A stretch of 64,000 bases of DNA from Erpobdella octoculata (taxonomy: Eukaryota > Annelida > Clitellata > Hirudinida > Erpobdellidae), in assembly GCA_963978895.1 (NCBI GenBank), contig OZ022243.1:9909896-9973895 (forward strand), in the 5' to 3' direction. The position numbers and the translations under genes were made by a program. Numbering within the stretch: the first letter of the stretch is position 1; each line of letters begins with the position of its first letter. A model generated the notes under the pieces. That model saw only the letters and a list, made by a program, of their open reading frames with translations, was not told where the DNA came from and searched no databases. Below, piece after piece: positions 1-30,204 of this stretch.

Positions 1-143
1 GTTTTTTAACAATATAAAGAATTTTGTTTTGGTAGCCCTTTATTACTGCTTATAAGAAATCACACATAGTCATCAAAAACTTGTAACTTGTAATTTTGTA
101 AAATAATTATACAAATTATAGACTAGTATTCTAGTAAACAAAT

Positions 144-2062
144 TTATAGCACAAAATCTAGTTTATGATTTTTCAACTTCGCAAAACGTTCAATTACATT
201 TTCAGGATTTACAAGAATTGCTATATGCACATTAAGTAGGGCTAATCCCACTAGTCGGTCTTCTGTCATATGTGTTTTCAGCCAGGTTTTAATTCTTCGC
301 AGAGTTGAGAAACTAACATTCAACACTGGCAACAATAACAGGACATGTTTTAATAATTTGGAACAATTTGTGAGTGATTGAATATTGCACTTGGTCACAC
401 AAATCAAAAACAACAGAAAGTTCAGTAGGTAATGAATTGACTCATCCTTCCTCGTTCATTCTCAAGTATTTGCTCTGCCAAAGTTCAACTTCCGATATAA
501 ATTCAACTGCTGGTAAGTGTTGAATACTAAGTCCAAGAATGGTGCCGTAGACATTACTGATTGCAGAAACAGTTCAACCAACACCTTTATGATTCCGTTT
601 AATAATATTTTCTGGCATCAAAGAATAAATTCGAAGACACTGCAGAATTTTTTTTATGTCCAATATCAGTGCATCAAGAAGAGAGATGTAAATTGACTGC
701 CTGTAATATCTTCCAGTGTATCCGACCAGGCGCGGCGCTGGCCGTGGGGGGGGGGTCCAGGGGTGAGGACCCGCCAGCTCCGACAGGTGCCACCCGTGGG
801 ATTTTTGCAAATCCAAAGACTTGTTTTACTAGAGGGAGGGAGTACTTGAATCTCATTGGGTTAATCACTGTATGTTTAACTGGTTTGAGACTGATTTTGA
901 CTATCTTCAGTTTTCAGTCTTTCTTTTTTCCATTACTAAATTATTAAAGACTGCAGACTAAAAAATATTAAAAAAAATTGTTTGCCTGCGGCGTGCTTTC
1001 TTCTTTTTTTTCAAACTATGTTTTTGCTGCATGGAGTTTAACTATATTATAGTAGTTATTGTTGAACATTTTCTATAGTTTGATGATGATTCAATGTTTT
1101 TTGATGATAGTTCACTGTTTTTTACAGTTACACTATTTTTTTATACGTAAAACTACAATTTTTTTCAATTATTGTTTTTTCTGCTGCTTTAAAAATTTCC
1201 GCAAACATATTTTCGCAGTTTTCTCTTTTTTGTTCTAAAACATTAAACAGTTCTTTAGTGCAATATTTTGCATCAAGTAAATCTAAACTTTTTTGCCGCT
1301 GAATTTGTAATTTTGTAAAGAAAAACATTTCTTGCTGCTTAAACCTAAAAATCGCCCCCTTACTAGATGACCTGGATCCGCCACTGTTTACAAGTACTAT
1401 AATGTTCTAAATAAAAGTCAGTAAAATAAAATTTTACAATCCATACTTCTTATTTATTAACGCCTGGCGCCCCTCGGCTCCAAAAATCTTCATACACTTT
1501 TTTTTTGTTAAAAAGCTGATGACCGGGAGAGAGAGGGGGTAGTCGTGCGTAACTAATTATAAAATAATCAAATAACACCCACGTTGTCTTAATAATTACC
1601 AGATGAGCTTCCACACACACATACATGTTTATTTTTTCACAATAATTTTTACCATAACAAACAGGTAAGCTCTATACTGCATACTGCACACAAACTCATG
1701 TACGGCTTTATTGAAGCAACTCTTTCCAAATCACACACATTATGAACAGTCTCAAAATGCTCTAAAATTGTGAACACCTGCTGGCGATTGAAGTTTTCAG
1801 AAACATAGGACAATGCTTTTCCAATCTCCAAATAATTTGCATGCAAAGCTCCGTGCCGACCATCATAATTAATTTAATAGAATTTGCAAACAAATCTTTT
1901 TTCCTTATCCAATAGCGCTCTTAAAATTGTTGACCATTTCTGTGGTGAAGCTGAGAAGAAATTGTAGACTGACTGCACAATACCAAAATAGTTCACTGAT
2001 GTTGAACAACACTCTGCAGCAGCTGAACCAACTAAGTTAAGACTGTGGGCATGACTCAACAA
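144..2062 (-). pseudogene. Decayed hAT transposase (ZMYM1-like group)
   Basis: Fragments in several frames on the minus strand resemble the hAT transposases related to ZMYM1 and the 52-kDa PKR-inhibitor repressor. At 1874-2062 there is an HAHSLNLV stretch followed by YNFFSASPQKW, typical of the catalytic-core region. At 144-413 there is the C-terminal dimerisation region with FSTLRRIKTWLKTHM and RLVGLALLNVH. Fragments at 1128-1328 and 1649-1846 lie between them in the expected order. Frameshifts, stops and a GC-rich stretch with a poly-G run near 720-800 break the reading frame, so it is not functional. I could not identify its terminal repeats. Family assignment rests on motif recognition; the inactive state is seen directly. 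Confidence 0.72.
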
Positions 2063-4140
<2,078 letters not shown>

Positions 4141-4146
4141 CAGTCT

Positions 4147-5745
4147 TCATGTATCGTTATTTTTTTTTAAGAGTTCGAGTTTGCTGGTTTTCGGTGCTTT
4201 GTTTTCGTTCCAATTTCCTGTTTTGACATATTGGAGAAGGGGATTTAACTCATTGTCTGTTTTTGTTGCATCACAGATTTCTTTATTTGAGACTGGAAAT
4301 TGTTTGACGGCATTGATATACAAGGAGTTTATATCTTGATTGATAGTTGCTATCAATGTGTCTTCTTCTGATGTTTTATGTGGTCCTATAAGGCGCGAAA
4401 GTGTGTCAGCTTGTCCAAAGGACGTGGTTCTGCATTATTCAATTTTGAAATCATAAGCAAGCAGTGTTAGAGCCCAGCGTTAGAGTTTGTTTGCTGTATA
4501 TGATGGTATGCCTTTTTTATTGCCAAAATTGGCAAGCAGAGGTTGATGGTCTGTTAATAGAGTAAAGTGGCGTCCATAAATATAACGGTGAAATTTTCTG
4601 ACCGCGAAAACTAGTGCTAGACCTTCTTTTTCTATTTGCCCATATTTCTTTTCTGCTGGAGTGAGAGCTCTACTAGCGTGTGCAATTGCCTTTTTTGTTC
4701 CATCACTATATCTGTGCGATATCACTGCTCCAATGCCGTATTCTGATGCGTCGGCTGCAACTACAATTGGTTGGTTGGGGTTGTAATGGGTTAACAGAAG
4801 GTCGGATAATAAAAATTTTTTAGTTTCGTCAAATGCCCATTGACAGCTTTCAGACCACTGGAACACAGTCTTGTTTTAAAAGGGCGTCTAGTGGTGCTCT
4901 TAGATTTCTCATGCGTGGTACAAATGAGCTGTAATAGCTGATCAGTCCAAGAAAAGTACGGACCTGTCTAACATCTTTGGGTGGAGGCATATGAATTATT
5001 GCATCGATTTTTTTGGGGTCGGGACGACGGCCTGCAGCTGATATTACATTTCCCAAGTACGTGATTTCCGTCATTAACAAGTGGCATTTTCAATTCTAAT
5101 CCGGAAGCCATAATTTAAAATTCGGTCAAATAAAGCCTCTAAGTTCGTGTTGTGTTCTTCTAATGTCCGTCCCGTGACGATGACATCATCTAAATAGGCG
5201 GCAACGCCATCTAGACCAGTAATCATCGTGTTTATGATTTGTTGAAAAATACCTGGTGCTGATTTCACACCAAATGGTAGACGGTTATAACGAAACAAAC
5301 CTTTATGAGTGTTGATTGTTAAGAGCTCTTTACATTCTTCCGTCACTTCTACTTGATGGTATGCTTCTGCAAAATCTATTTGAAAGAAAATTGTCCCTCC
5401 ATTTAGTTTTGTGAAAACGTCATCCATGGTAGGTAACGGGTGTCTATGGAGCATCAGTGAGTCATTTAAGTCCGTTGAAAAATCTGCACAAAGTCTGATG
5501 GATCCGTTTGCTTTACGGACAGCAACTATGGGTGCTGCCCACTGAGAGTGATCCACGGGAGAGATTATTCCTTCTTTTAGTAACCGGTTAATTTCGCTAT
5601 CCAATTGCTCTAAAGCGGCGAACAGGGCGTTTCTTTCTAAATATGGGTTGTGCGCCAGGTTTAAGCTGTAAGGAAGCTGAAACTTTTGTGCACAGTCCTA
5701 GTTCCGGTCGGAACACATCAGCGTATTTGTGTTTTAATTTGTTTG
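4147..5745 (-). pseudogene. Ty3/gypsy retrotransposon pol fragment (RT, RNase H)
   Basis: Minus-strand fragments in different frames together form part of a Ty3/gypsy pol. At 5074-5604 lies the reverse transcriptase, with the primer-grip region LPFGVKSAPGIFQ and the catalytic motif YLDD. At 4850-5080 lies the RT thumb, containing RTFLGLISYYSSFVP. At 4480-4866 lies the RNase H-like domain, with [11 protein letters not shown] and the TDHQPL motif. At 4147-4356 lies the linker toward integrase. The sequence upstream of 5604 still reads as the usual pre-RT segment to about 5745. Frameshifts near 5080 and 4860 and the loss of LTRs, gag and most of integrase show a dead, truncated copy. Related fragments lie at 53.0 kb and probably 62.9 kb. 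Confidence 0.88.
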
Positions 5746-6053
5746 TAATGGCTGTGCGTGCAAACGTAGAGGAATATGCTTTCTAGCGATTCGTAACGTT
5801 AAAGTCGAAGTTATTTATAACACAATATTTCACGAATTTATTTTAACTTTTATTATTCTTCGTTGAATATAATCTTTTACTTGACTCAAAACTGAATTAT
5901 CTCACTTTGTAGAATTTCGCACGGTTCTAACAAATCTTTTGATAATTAAAATTTCTCTTCTCCAAAACACATCTTACTTCTTTAATGAAAACCCCTAATA
6001 GGAAAAAAACAAATAACAATTATATATATATATATATACATATATATACATAC

Positions 6054-6086
<33 letters not shown>

Positions 6087-6142
6087 CCCATACATTCATA
6101 CATATATATATATATACATTCAAACATATATATATATATATA
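5746..6142. repeat. AT-rich spacer ending in TA/ACATAT microsatellite
   Basis: No gene is visible. From about 6019 to 6142 the sequence is a TATATA/ACATATAT simple repeat that runs into a Helitron-like terminus. Confidence 0.7.
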
Positions 6143-6530
6143 TTAGCAGTGCCCGCAGCGGCTTCGCTCGCATGAAATTAGAGAAATTGAACCATGCATA
6201 CATAGTAGAGTACTGCACGGATCAATTTTTTAGGTCTCGGCTCGGCCCGTCGACAACTTGGCCCAGCCCGTTTCAAAAACCGAAATTCCTGGCCCTGGTC
6301 TAATATGGGCCCGGCCCGTTTTTACAGGCCTAGAAGTTCTATATACTTGATGAAAAACTTCGGCCCATCCCACATTGACTTCAGGTTTAGCCCGGCCCGT
6401 CTGAACACCCTAAATTCACTAAAATGTCTATATACTTGGTTAAAAATCTCGGACCGTCCAACCTTGATTTTTAGATTTTTTTTCTCTTTGGGTGGACAGC
6501 CTGTCGAGCCGAAGTAAGGAGTTCTGAGCC
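6143..6530 (-). mobile_element. Truncated Helitron-like element, family A
   Basis: On the minus strand this ends with AGCG-AAGC-CGCT, a 10-base spacer and CTAA (CTRR-type end), matching the 3' end of the full-length family A copy at 48.7-50.2 kb. It also contains the GGCCCGGCCCGT-rich stretch found in that copy and again at 54.2-54.4 kb. Only the 3' portion is present. Confidence 0.55.
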
Positions 6531-6566
6531 TATCATAGTCGTAGTCTAATGTTAAGTAGCTCCGAA

Positions 6567-6672
6567 AGACTGAGGCTCCTAGCCATCATTTAATGGTGAA
6601 GGTTGGTGGCTCGGTTGGTAAGAGCGCTTGCATTTAGGCGAGGCGGTGTTGCCGTAGACACGTGGGTTCGAT
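6567..6672 (+). mobile_element. tRNA-derived SINE (copy 1)
   Basis: The sequence from about 6601 has a tRNA-like Pol III A box (TGGCTCGGTTGGTAAGAGC) and a B box (GGGTTCGA) about 50 bp downstream. A close second copy lies at 47,838-47,950. Both share the preceding GACTGAG...TAGCCATCAT segment, so this is a dispersed family rather than an isolated tRNA gene. The tail runs into a TA repeat. Confidence 0.65.
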
Positions 6673-6811
6673 ATATATCACGTGGGTTTTATATATATAT
6701 ATATATATATAATAAAATAATAAACGCAAAATGGTCTATTGTCTTTAATAGCGCGTAATTTTTTATGAAGGGAAACATTGCGTTGAAATGTTTCGAGAGC
6801 CTACAAATAGG

Positions 6812-7322
<511 letters not shown>

Positions 7323-7393
7323 CTGCTTATGTATATATTTATTTACTGAAAAATGCCAGAAGGGCTGGTAAGCCACTTACGACAGCATTAAAA

Positions 7394-8622
7394 AAACACA
7401 CCAGTGATTAATTCGTTTCAGAAATAAATTTAGTTTCAGTTTCAGTTTAGTTTTGGCATCATGAATTATTATTACAGTTTCGTTTTAGTTTTGAATTTTT
7501 CAATAATTTTAATTTCAGTTTAGTTTTGAATCAGTAATTATCAGTAATTATTATTACCGTTTCGTTTTCGTTTTGAATTTTTCAATAATTTTAATTTCAG
7601 TTTAGTTTTGCATCAGGAATTATTATTACCGTTTCGTTATAGTTTTGAATTTTTCAATAATTTTAATTTCAGTTTAGTTTTGCATCAGTAATTATTATTA
7701 CTGTTTCGTTTTCGTTTTGAATTTATAATAGTTTTAGTTTTAATTTCAGTTTCGTTTGAAACCTCTCTATTTTGCAGTTGTAACTAAACACAAGTCAATT
7801 GAGAAACTGATTATTCAATTTAAAAAAAACTCTCATTTCTAAGTTTTTTTTCGGTCTATGTCTCTTCCCTCCGCTCAAAAGGCCACATAATGAAAAAATC
7901 CTCTCCACATATGCCTGGGAAGCAGGTGCTGCCAGTATGTCCAAAGCCAAGACGGAAAGTTGCGGATATATAGACTGTCGAGCAATCCAAAACTGTATCA
8001 CATCTTCTGCCAAGTCTTCCATATCCTAACTAACCTTTAGGTTCGTTGGATTTTTACCGGCCAGTTGAAAACCGCACTGGTTTATAGCACCATCGACGTT
8101 ACTATCTTTTTTTGCTAGACAAACACTTTTATTCGTAGTGACATCATATTTAAAATAATTCCAAACTAAACTTTCGCGATTACGACCAGCAAACATTTTC
8201 GACAAACCAACGCCAGCTTTCGACATTTCTGACTCAATAAATAACGACAAGCCAAAACACGAATACAATAGAAAAGGAATAAACAATCTCGTAGCGACAA
8301 AGGCATGTTAAAAGGAAGTACCATAGAAGCGAAATTAATTTTTATTTTGTTTTTAATATTTTTTGTTTTTATTTCGTTTTAACAAATTATTTTTTATTTC
8401 TATTTCGTTTCTAAAAAAAAATAATTTTTATTTCTATTTCTATTTCGTTTCAAAAAAAAAATAATTTTTATTTCTATTTCGTTCTAACTAACTAATTTTT
8501 ATTTTTATTTCAGTTTCGTTTTGACTTTCTATTCTAGTTTTCGTTTCAGTTTTCGTTAACAAGAATTAATAATTATCGTTTTAATTTCTATTACCGTTAA
8601 CGAAATAATCACTGAAACACAC
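7394..8622 (-). mobile_element. Internally deleted hAT transposon with 8-bp target duplication
   Basis: The element spans 7402-8614. Both termini read inward as CAGTGATTA(A/T)TTCGTT, 16 bp with one mismatch. They are flanked by a perfect 8-bp direct repeat, AAACACAC, at 7394-7401 and 8615-8622. An 8-bp target duplication and CAGTG ends are hAT hallmarks. Inside are only the N-terminal BED-type zinc finger and the C-terminal dimerisation region of the transposase, so this is a non-autonomous deletion derivative. The subterminal regions carry short repeated motifs of the type AATTTCAGTTTAGTTTTG on the left and TTTTTATTTCTATTTCGTT on the right. Confidence 0.88.
7795..8286 (-). pseudogene. Deleted hAT transposase: BED finger fused to dimerisation domain
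   Basis: The upstream part (8286-8026) contains SLVWNYFKYD and CGFQLAGKNPTNLKV, resembling a BED zinc finger. A single in-frame stop then separates it from the downstream part (8022-7795), which has VERIFSLCGLLSGGKRHR and LEMRVFFKLN, the hAT C-terminal dimerisation signature. Both lie in the same frame, so the catalytic core was removed cleanly by one deletion. Not expected to encode an active transposase. Confidence 0.8.
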
Positions 8623-9987
8623 AAACATCATTTGTCATGAAAACAGAGAAACAAAAACCTGCGTTAAGTGACAAGGAAAAATCATTGAGATAGAAGAGAA
8701 TAGCAGAATAAAATAAAAATAACTGTAGTGAAGGAAAGTATCTAAGTTGACAGATCTCAATAACAGTTTAAATGATGAAACACTGGAACAGTTTCAAATA
8801 ACTACTTCTGTGTCATAATGTTTTTGCGTTGTTTTTGTAGCAGAATAAGCACTTTTTAACAATTCTTAAGTATTGTGCTGCTCTGCAAAAAATTAAAAAA
8901 GTGCTCAATTTTAGAGAAAACTTTTTCAACCTCTGGTTTTGACAATAGGAGAAAGTAAAAACCGACAAAAGTTTATGAATGCTAGGAAAAGCAGCTGCCA
9001 AAAATGCCTAGAGTAAAGCAGACAGTTTGAGAAAACGAATAAACAAAACTAAGAAACCAACTAATTTAAATATTTTATTTTACTTAAATTTAAAAAAAAC
9101 TAATAAACTCAAGTTCACTGAAACTAACTAATTTAATTATATTTTATTTTAATTCATTTAAATTTATTTTTAAGGAATTGCTGACCTCGTTGGCGAAACA
9201 AAAGTTGCACATTCTGTTTGTAAAAATTGACTACATCTTGAGTTTACAGGAAACAAATGTTTAAAATCAAAATGAAAATTTGCCATGGCCTGAGAAATTA
9301 TAGCAATGCATGGTAGAACTTTAATGCAAACTCTTTTAAGCTTTAATTAGTCAATCTCTTTTCCTAGCTTTTTCTATTTGTTTCCTCTTTGGGTGGACAG
9401 CCTATTTTTATCAACTCTTTTTTCTATTTTAGCAGCCTATTTTGCTAGCCTCTTAACTTTATAAGCATCTAACTTTTTTACGTGGTCAGCTCATAACTAC
9501 TTTAAAATCTCATATCACTATTTTTTCTCTTCTTATACCTGCAATTTTTTCATTTAAGGCAAAGTGAGGCCATTGCTTTTTCCTTCCCCTTTCCCATGGA
9601 TCCGCCAGCAATAAAATAATAACGCACCTCGTGTTTTAGTTAGAAAAGCGTTCAAAATAAAACTTGCAATCCGTCACGGTTCAAAAGTTATTTAATGCAC
9701 ATGAGCTCGCTTAAGCTACATATGATCATGCAGTCTTCTCCGACAGCCTCCTCTCTTTGATTTTCTTAATGTGGCAGCCTAGTTTTTAACATCCCATTTT
9801 TTGGCATCGTTTTCTCTCAACTCGCTGAATTATATTGTCCGGATTTGCCTCCTGCTATTTGACAAAGGCGGGGCATGGCCCGGTTGGCTCCCCCTGGATC
9901 CGCCCGTGGTTAGAAATCAGTTCGAATGATTTTTTGCAATAGAAAGGTTTTTGTGAGCACACTTCAGTAAAATTAATTTTTTAATTT
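8623..9987. other. AT-rich spacer, no gene seen
   Basis: No convincing coding region. The segment CTCTTTGGGTGGACAGCCT near 9386 also occurs near 6483, so 9.33-9.9 kb probably contains remnants of a dispersed repeat. Expected to include the 3' UTR of the minus-strand THSD7-like gene. Confidence 0.5.
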
Positions 9988-23288
<13,301 letters not shown>

Positions 23289-23770
23289 CTGAATTATTTG
23301 AATTATATTCGTATGCAATGTTTAAAAACGTTTTTGGAGAATTTATTGAACCCAGTAAAGAAATTATTACACAAAATCATAGTGTCAAAAAAGAGTAAAC
23401 AATAGGAAGGTCTGCGGAAAATATATTTTCCACTTTTTGGACTGCTTATATTTCAAATTTCAAATCGATTGGCTCGATTGGATGACGGGAGATTTGATAT
23501 TTTTCACTTTCAAGTTTTGCGAACATTCAAGCAAGCAAGACCGGAGGTGAAATTAATATGAAAAGATTTTAAAAAAGTAATTTTTTTTTAGAATAAAATG
23601 TAAATAAAGAAAGTTGAAACAGATTTTTTTTAATTATTACATTTTAAAAACTTCAATGTTTCTATGTTAGACGTTTTGCTACGATGAAGTCTCATAACCA
23701 ATCCACTCTGAGAAAAAAAATCAAAGGCCATAACAATCAATTTGAACTCGCATTTTTTATACATATTGAT
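23289..23770. other. Upstream flank of THSD7-like gene
   Basis: The minus-strand coding frame stays open from 23288 back to a TGA at 23377-23379, reading FCVIISLLGS and then a YEYNS that suits the start of a TSR. An ATG sits one base off frame at 23378-23380. This may be a start with a signal peptide hidden by a one-base error, or only intron. The rest shows nothing recognisable. Confidence 0.4.
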
Positions 23771-24518
23771 ATCGCCTTCAGTGGCGCAGTCAAAAATTTT
23801 TCGAGGTGGGGCAAGGGGGTAGAAACTGATTAGTAAGGAGTTTTCTGAAAAATTTACCACCCAAAAAGTCAAGGGTTAACGACAGTTTAAGTAATCATTA
23901 GTACCAAAAACCATAAGACATTTAAATTGAAACTGTTTATTCAAAATCAAATTCAGCCGACGTTTTTTCTGCAAAAAAATGTCGATGACGGCTTCTTTAT
24001 TAATGTGAAAGTCGTGATTGATGGTCATCTGGCCATTCAGTTTATAGTTGTTGTTGTTTATTTAAGTCCTTGTCACTTTTTCAGCGTTTAGGACCAAAAT
24101 ATAATATAAATAGGCTAATTTTATGCCCAGACCCGGGTTTGAAACGGGACTTTTAGATCTTCAGTATAGCGCTCTCCTAACTGAGCTATCTAGACCGACA
24201 TTGTTCATAGTTTTTTTTATAATAGCTTATAGTCCTTTACACCAAGTGTTTTAAGACTGTATGTTCATAGTTCACGCGCGCGACTTTATATATAACTAGC
24301 CTGAAAGGGGTCAGCCAATAAAAATGTGTGGCGCATAGATACAAAAGGAAATTACGTAACAATAGAGATGTACAGAGCGCACAAATTATTAGAGAAATAA
24401 TAAAGAATATACATCGAGAAAAGAATTGAAAAACAACCCAAATACACGGGCGCGCGCGTCACTTCAAAATCAAATTCGGTATGTTTTCGGGGGGCAAGGG
24501 CTGCGCACTGATCGCCAT
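23771..24518 (-). mobile_element. Non-autonomous hAT element with imperfect 8-bp target duplication
   Basis: The element is 23779-24510. Its left end is CAGTGGCGCAGTCA and its right end, inverted, is CAGTGCGCAGCCC. The flanks are ATCGCCTT (23771-23778) and ATCGCCAT (24511-24518), matching at 7 of 8 positions. Near 23,940-24,040 the minus strand still encodes the hAT C-terminus (MTINHDFHINKEAVIDIF). Related sequence lies at 53.1-54.1 and 62.4-62.84 kb. Confidence 0.75.
24047..24195 (-). mobile_element. tRNA-Phe-like SINE inside the hAT element
   Basis: The head at 24125-24195 (minus) resembles tRNA-Phe. The 7-bp acceptor stem pairs throughout if two G-T pairs are allowed, the D arm reads TAGCTCAGTTAGGAGAGC, and the anticodon loop reads CTGAAGA (GAA). 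The anticodon stem is mispaired and the T arm lacks the normal TTCGATC, so it is unlikely to be a working tRNA. A body and an AAC-repeat tail follow to about 24047, as in a SINE. Confidence 0.6.
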
Positions 24519-27500
24519 CACAATGTAGATTATAAATGCTATAAATGTATTTAGTTAATTGCATTTCAACTGAATAAGGGAATGAAATTAATATCAAATA
24601 AGGTACTTTTGGCTTTGGAGATACTTAGGGACCTGATTTCAGCAAAACTTGGGGGGGGGGGCAACTTGTTCTAAAAGCCCACCAAGGTTTTTTAAACATT
24701 CTCAAAAACTTATTTTTTCTAAAATAAAGAAGTTGATGAACAGGGGGGTCACAAATACTTTTCCTAAACATTTTCAATAATTTTATATAACTCTGGGGGC
24801 CAACTAAAACATCACAGAGAGCTCAATTCACCGTTATAGGGACACATCTCATTATAGAAGAGGCCCACTCAAACCTCCAAAGTTTATTCTTTACACTTCT
24901 GGAGCATTTTGGAGGCCCATTTCTACTTTTTGAGGGCCCAGACGTACGTCAAGGAAGCCAACTCTAAATTCAAAAGAAGCAATGGCTCATGCCTCCCTTC
25001 AAATGAAGTCCCTCTAGATACCAGTTTGTACCCAATAAATACTGCAGTTTGCGCCTCTTCGGGCAAGGACTATTTGTGTCTTCCTCATTTTTCTCATCAT
25101 TGGAATTACCTGGAGTTGCTTCACGTACTTCACCAATTTCACGCAAAGCCTTGTTTGTTTTTTTACTAACAAACATTCAAACAATTAAAGACGAGTACGT
25201 GACCAAGATGTAAATATATTACTCGAGCCAAAAAAACTAATTAATACAATAAAATAGATCAAAAATCCAAATATTATAGTCCAAATTTTTTCAATGCCTG
25301 ACAGCGTTTAAGCAGCGCAAGACCGAGACATTGACTTTTAGATCAAGACGAGACCGAGACAAGACAGTACAATTTTTAACAAGACCGAGAAAAGATCGAG
25401 ACTATGGAAAATCAATCTCGACACTCTCATCTCTAACTACATGTTTTTGAAATCAGTTTACTTTTTTTTAACTTGAAATACTTTTATAAACAAATATATT
25501 TCCGAAAAAATATTATTTTTAATTTATTAAAAAAACAGCATCAAAGAAAGCCAGAACTGAGCTCTGAGACGTTATGTTAAAAAGTTCCATTTAAAAGTCA
25601 TTTGACATGTATAAAATAACAGAAAAAGAATTGGAAAATGGAAATCATTATATTATGAAGCCAATGTTTTTAGTTATAAAATACATTGGCTCATATAAAA
25701 TTATTCTAAAATTTGAAGAAAAAATAAAATGCCCTAAAAAATTGTTTTTTATATGCCTGATTAGAATATATGCGCTTATAAAAAAAATAAAAATACGAAT
25801 ATTTCATAATAATGGTAAAGTTGGACTCGAGGCAATGTCTGGTTTGAGGCCCTTTAACCTAAACTAGTTAGAAAGATAGCGTTACCTTAAAAAGTAGTAA
25901 CAGTTGATAACCAGTAGAAGAAAAGAATACTTTTTATACATTTTTAGATGGTTAGGAAAATTTTAAAAATTACAGAGAAATTAGAAATTCCGGAAGATTT
26001 TCAGAACAATATGTCTGAAGCGTTGACACATCTGGCTTCGAGAATATTTTGTATGCTATAAGCAGTTTTTGCGTTAGTTTTAATTCTGTATTCGGATCAT
26101 TTACATATGTTTCCAAATAGTTAGTCAATTACGTTATAATTATCAGATTGAGTAAAATAAGTCATACACACATACACTTACGTACAAATACGTGTATAAA
26201 TGTGTATGTGTATTATTGTGAATGCGTTCAGTTATTTTGAAACAGTTTTAGATTTAAAAAGTAACACGTCTGACAAATTTATGGCTTGCAGAAATCTAAG
26301 AATAAAAGATGGACAGGAACGTGTGAACAAATCGCCCGGACAGAACAGGCGCATCATTCTTGGTTTCGGTAAAAAGCTTAGTTTCATGAATGCAGGAAAA
26401 CGATTTTAAATAAATTTTCATCTAAGAAAGAAAGCAAGAATAGAGGAGACCAATAAATCATTTTCGAGATAGAATCAAAAAAGCCGAGTAGGAAATTGTG
26501 GAGCACTAGAGGATGTATTAAGACGAATTAGTGCGCAATTAACCTCGTTTTTACTCTATCAAAGAGTTACAGAATGTTGGAAAAATACCTTCAAAGATAC
26601 TGGAAAACAGAAAAGCATAAAAAATAACATAACGAAATTGCAATAACTGACCATGTAAATGATAAATTAACCATTTTAAATTATTCAGCAAGCGCATAAC
26701 ACGAAAGTAAAAGTATACTCATTGCGGCACTAAAACGAAAGTTCCTGAGCTACGTGATGGACCGGTTTTCCCCGTTGATGAAGTGACCTCATGGATCATG
26801 CCATTGAAAATGATAAACTGCCCACGTCATGCGATAATTTATGGTAACGTCATTTTAGCTAATGAGACTGTAATTAATATTGAGATAATCTTACGAGTTA
26901 AAAAATTGAAGAAGCGTAAGACAAAAAAAATTTAACATTATTATTTATTGAAGTTCTGTTTATCGTTATCCTTTCAAATTTAAATTTATTTTGTTTCGTG
27001 ATTATTATGATTTTAATTTTGGAACAGATGCTCGTATATTTACTAATAAATAATTTCAGTGTACAAATAAATTGCGATATAGTTTTTAATGAGTTAAATA
27101 GAAAATAAAAACAGACCAAATCTTAAGACGTTATCTTGTCGGTGTTGACTGTAATCTGAATCCACAGTGACTGTGAGATACACGACCAGACAAACAAACG
27201 CAACTTTCATGATATGTTTATCTCGAAAACTAATTTGATTTTTTGAATTTATTTTTTGTTGCCTATATGTTAATTTTGTTATTTTTTCTGCTTGATAAAA
27301 ATTAAAATAAGTTTTAAACATGATAGTTTAAAAAATGAGGTATTTATTTACACCCTAAAAATACCAAAGCGTTGTGTAATCAGCCATTTAATTCACAAAA
27401 AGCCGACACATGAATATTGCTCATTACATATACCTTTTCAGTCTCTCTTTCTCTCTTCTCCATTTCTCTCTCTCCTTCTTTTCCCTCTCCCTCTCTCTTT

Positions 27501-27589
27501 TTTTCTATCTCTTTTTTTTCTTTTCAGTGATTTCATCATTTCCATTTGATCACTCTATTTGATTTGTTTCATTCTGTGCTCTTTTTTCC

Positions 27590-27590
<1 letters not shown>
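24519..27590. other. Gene-poor spacer with dispersed-repeat remnants
   Basis: No supported gene. At 24,640-25,000 GGGGGCAACTTG- and GAGGCCCACTCAAACCTCC-type sequence resembles segments at 41.3-41.6 kb, so an old repeat is spread here. A CT-rich stretch lies at 27,440-27,530. Confidence 0.5.
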
Positions 27591-29578
<1,988 letters not shown>

Positions 29579-29886
29579 ACATACATACATACATACATAC
29601 ATACATACATACATACATACATACATACATACATACATACATACATACATACATACATACATACATACATACATACATACATACATACATACATACATAC
29701 ATACATACATACATACATACATACATACATACATACATACATACATACATACATACATACATACATACATACATACATACATACATACATACATACATAC
29801 ATACATACATACATACATACATACATACATACATACATACATACATACATACATACATACATACATACATACATACATACATACAT

Positions 29887-29945
<59 letters not shown>

Positions 29946-30010
29946 TACATACATACATACATACATACATACATACATACATACATACATACATACATAC
30001 ATACATACAT

Positions 30011-30050
<40 letters not shown>

Positions 30051-30204
30051 ACATACATACATACATACATACATACATACATACATACATACATACATAC
30101 ATACATACATACATACATACATACACACACACATACATACATACATACATACATACATACATACATACATACATACATACATACATACATACATACATAC
30201 ATAC
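29579..30204. repeat. (ATAC)n array with (AC)n interruptions, about 625 bp
   Basis: ATAC tetranucleotide is broken by three AC-dinucleotide blocks near 29905-29940, 30028-30048 and 30124-30132. All Met-Tyr-Val-Cys or Ile-His-Thr-Tyr reading frames here are repeat artefacts. Confidence 0.97.

Noticed and set aside
24125..24195. Functional tRNA-Phe gene
   Set aside because: Anticodon stem mispairs and the T loop departs from the consensus; a SINE-type tail follows.
25607..26409. Two plus-strand ORFs of 69-86 codons
   Set aside because: Lysine/isoleucine-rich composition expected from AT-rich DNA; no motif, splice structure or homology.
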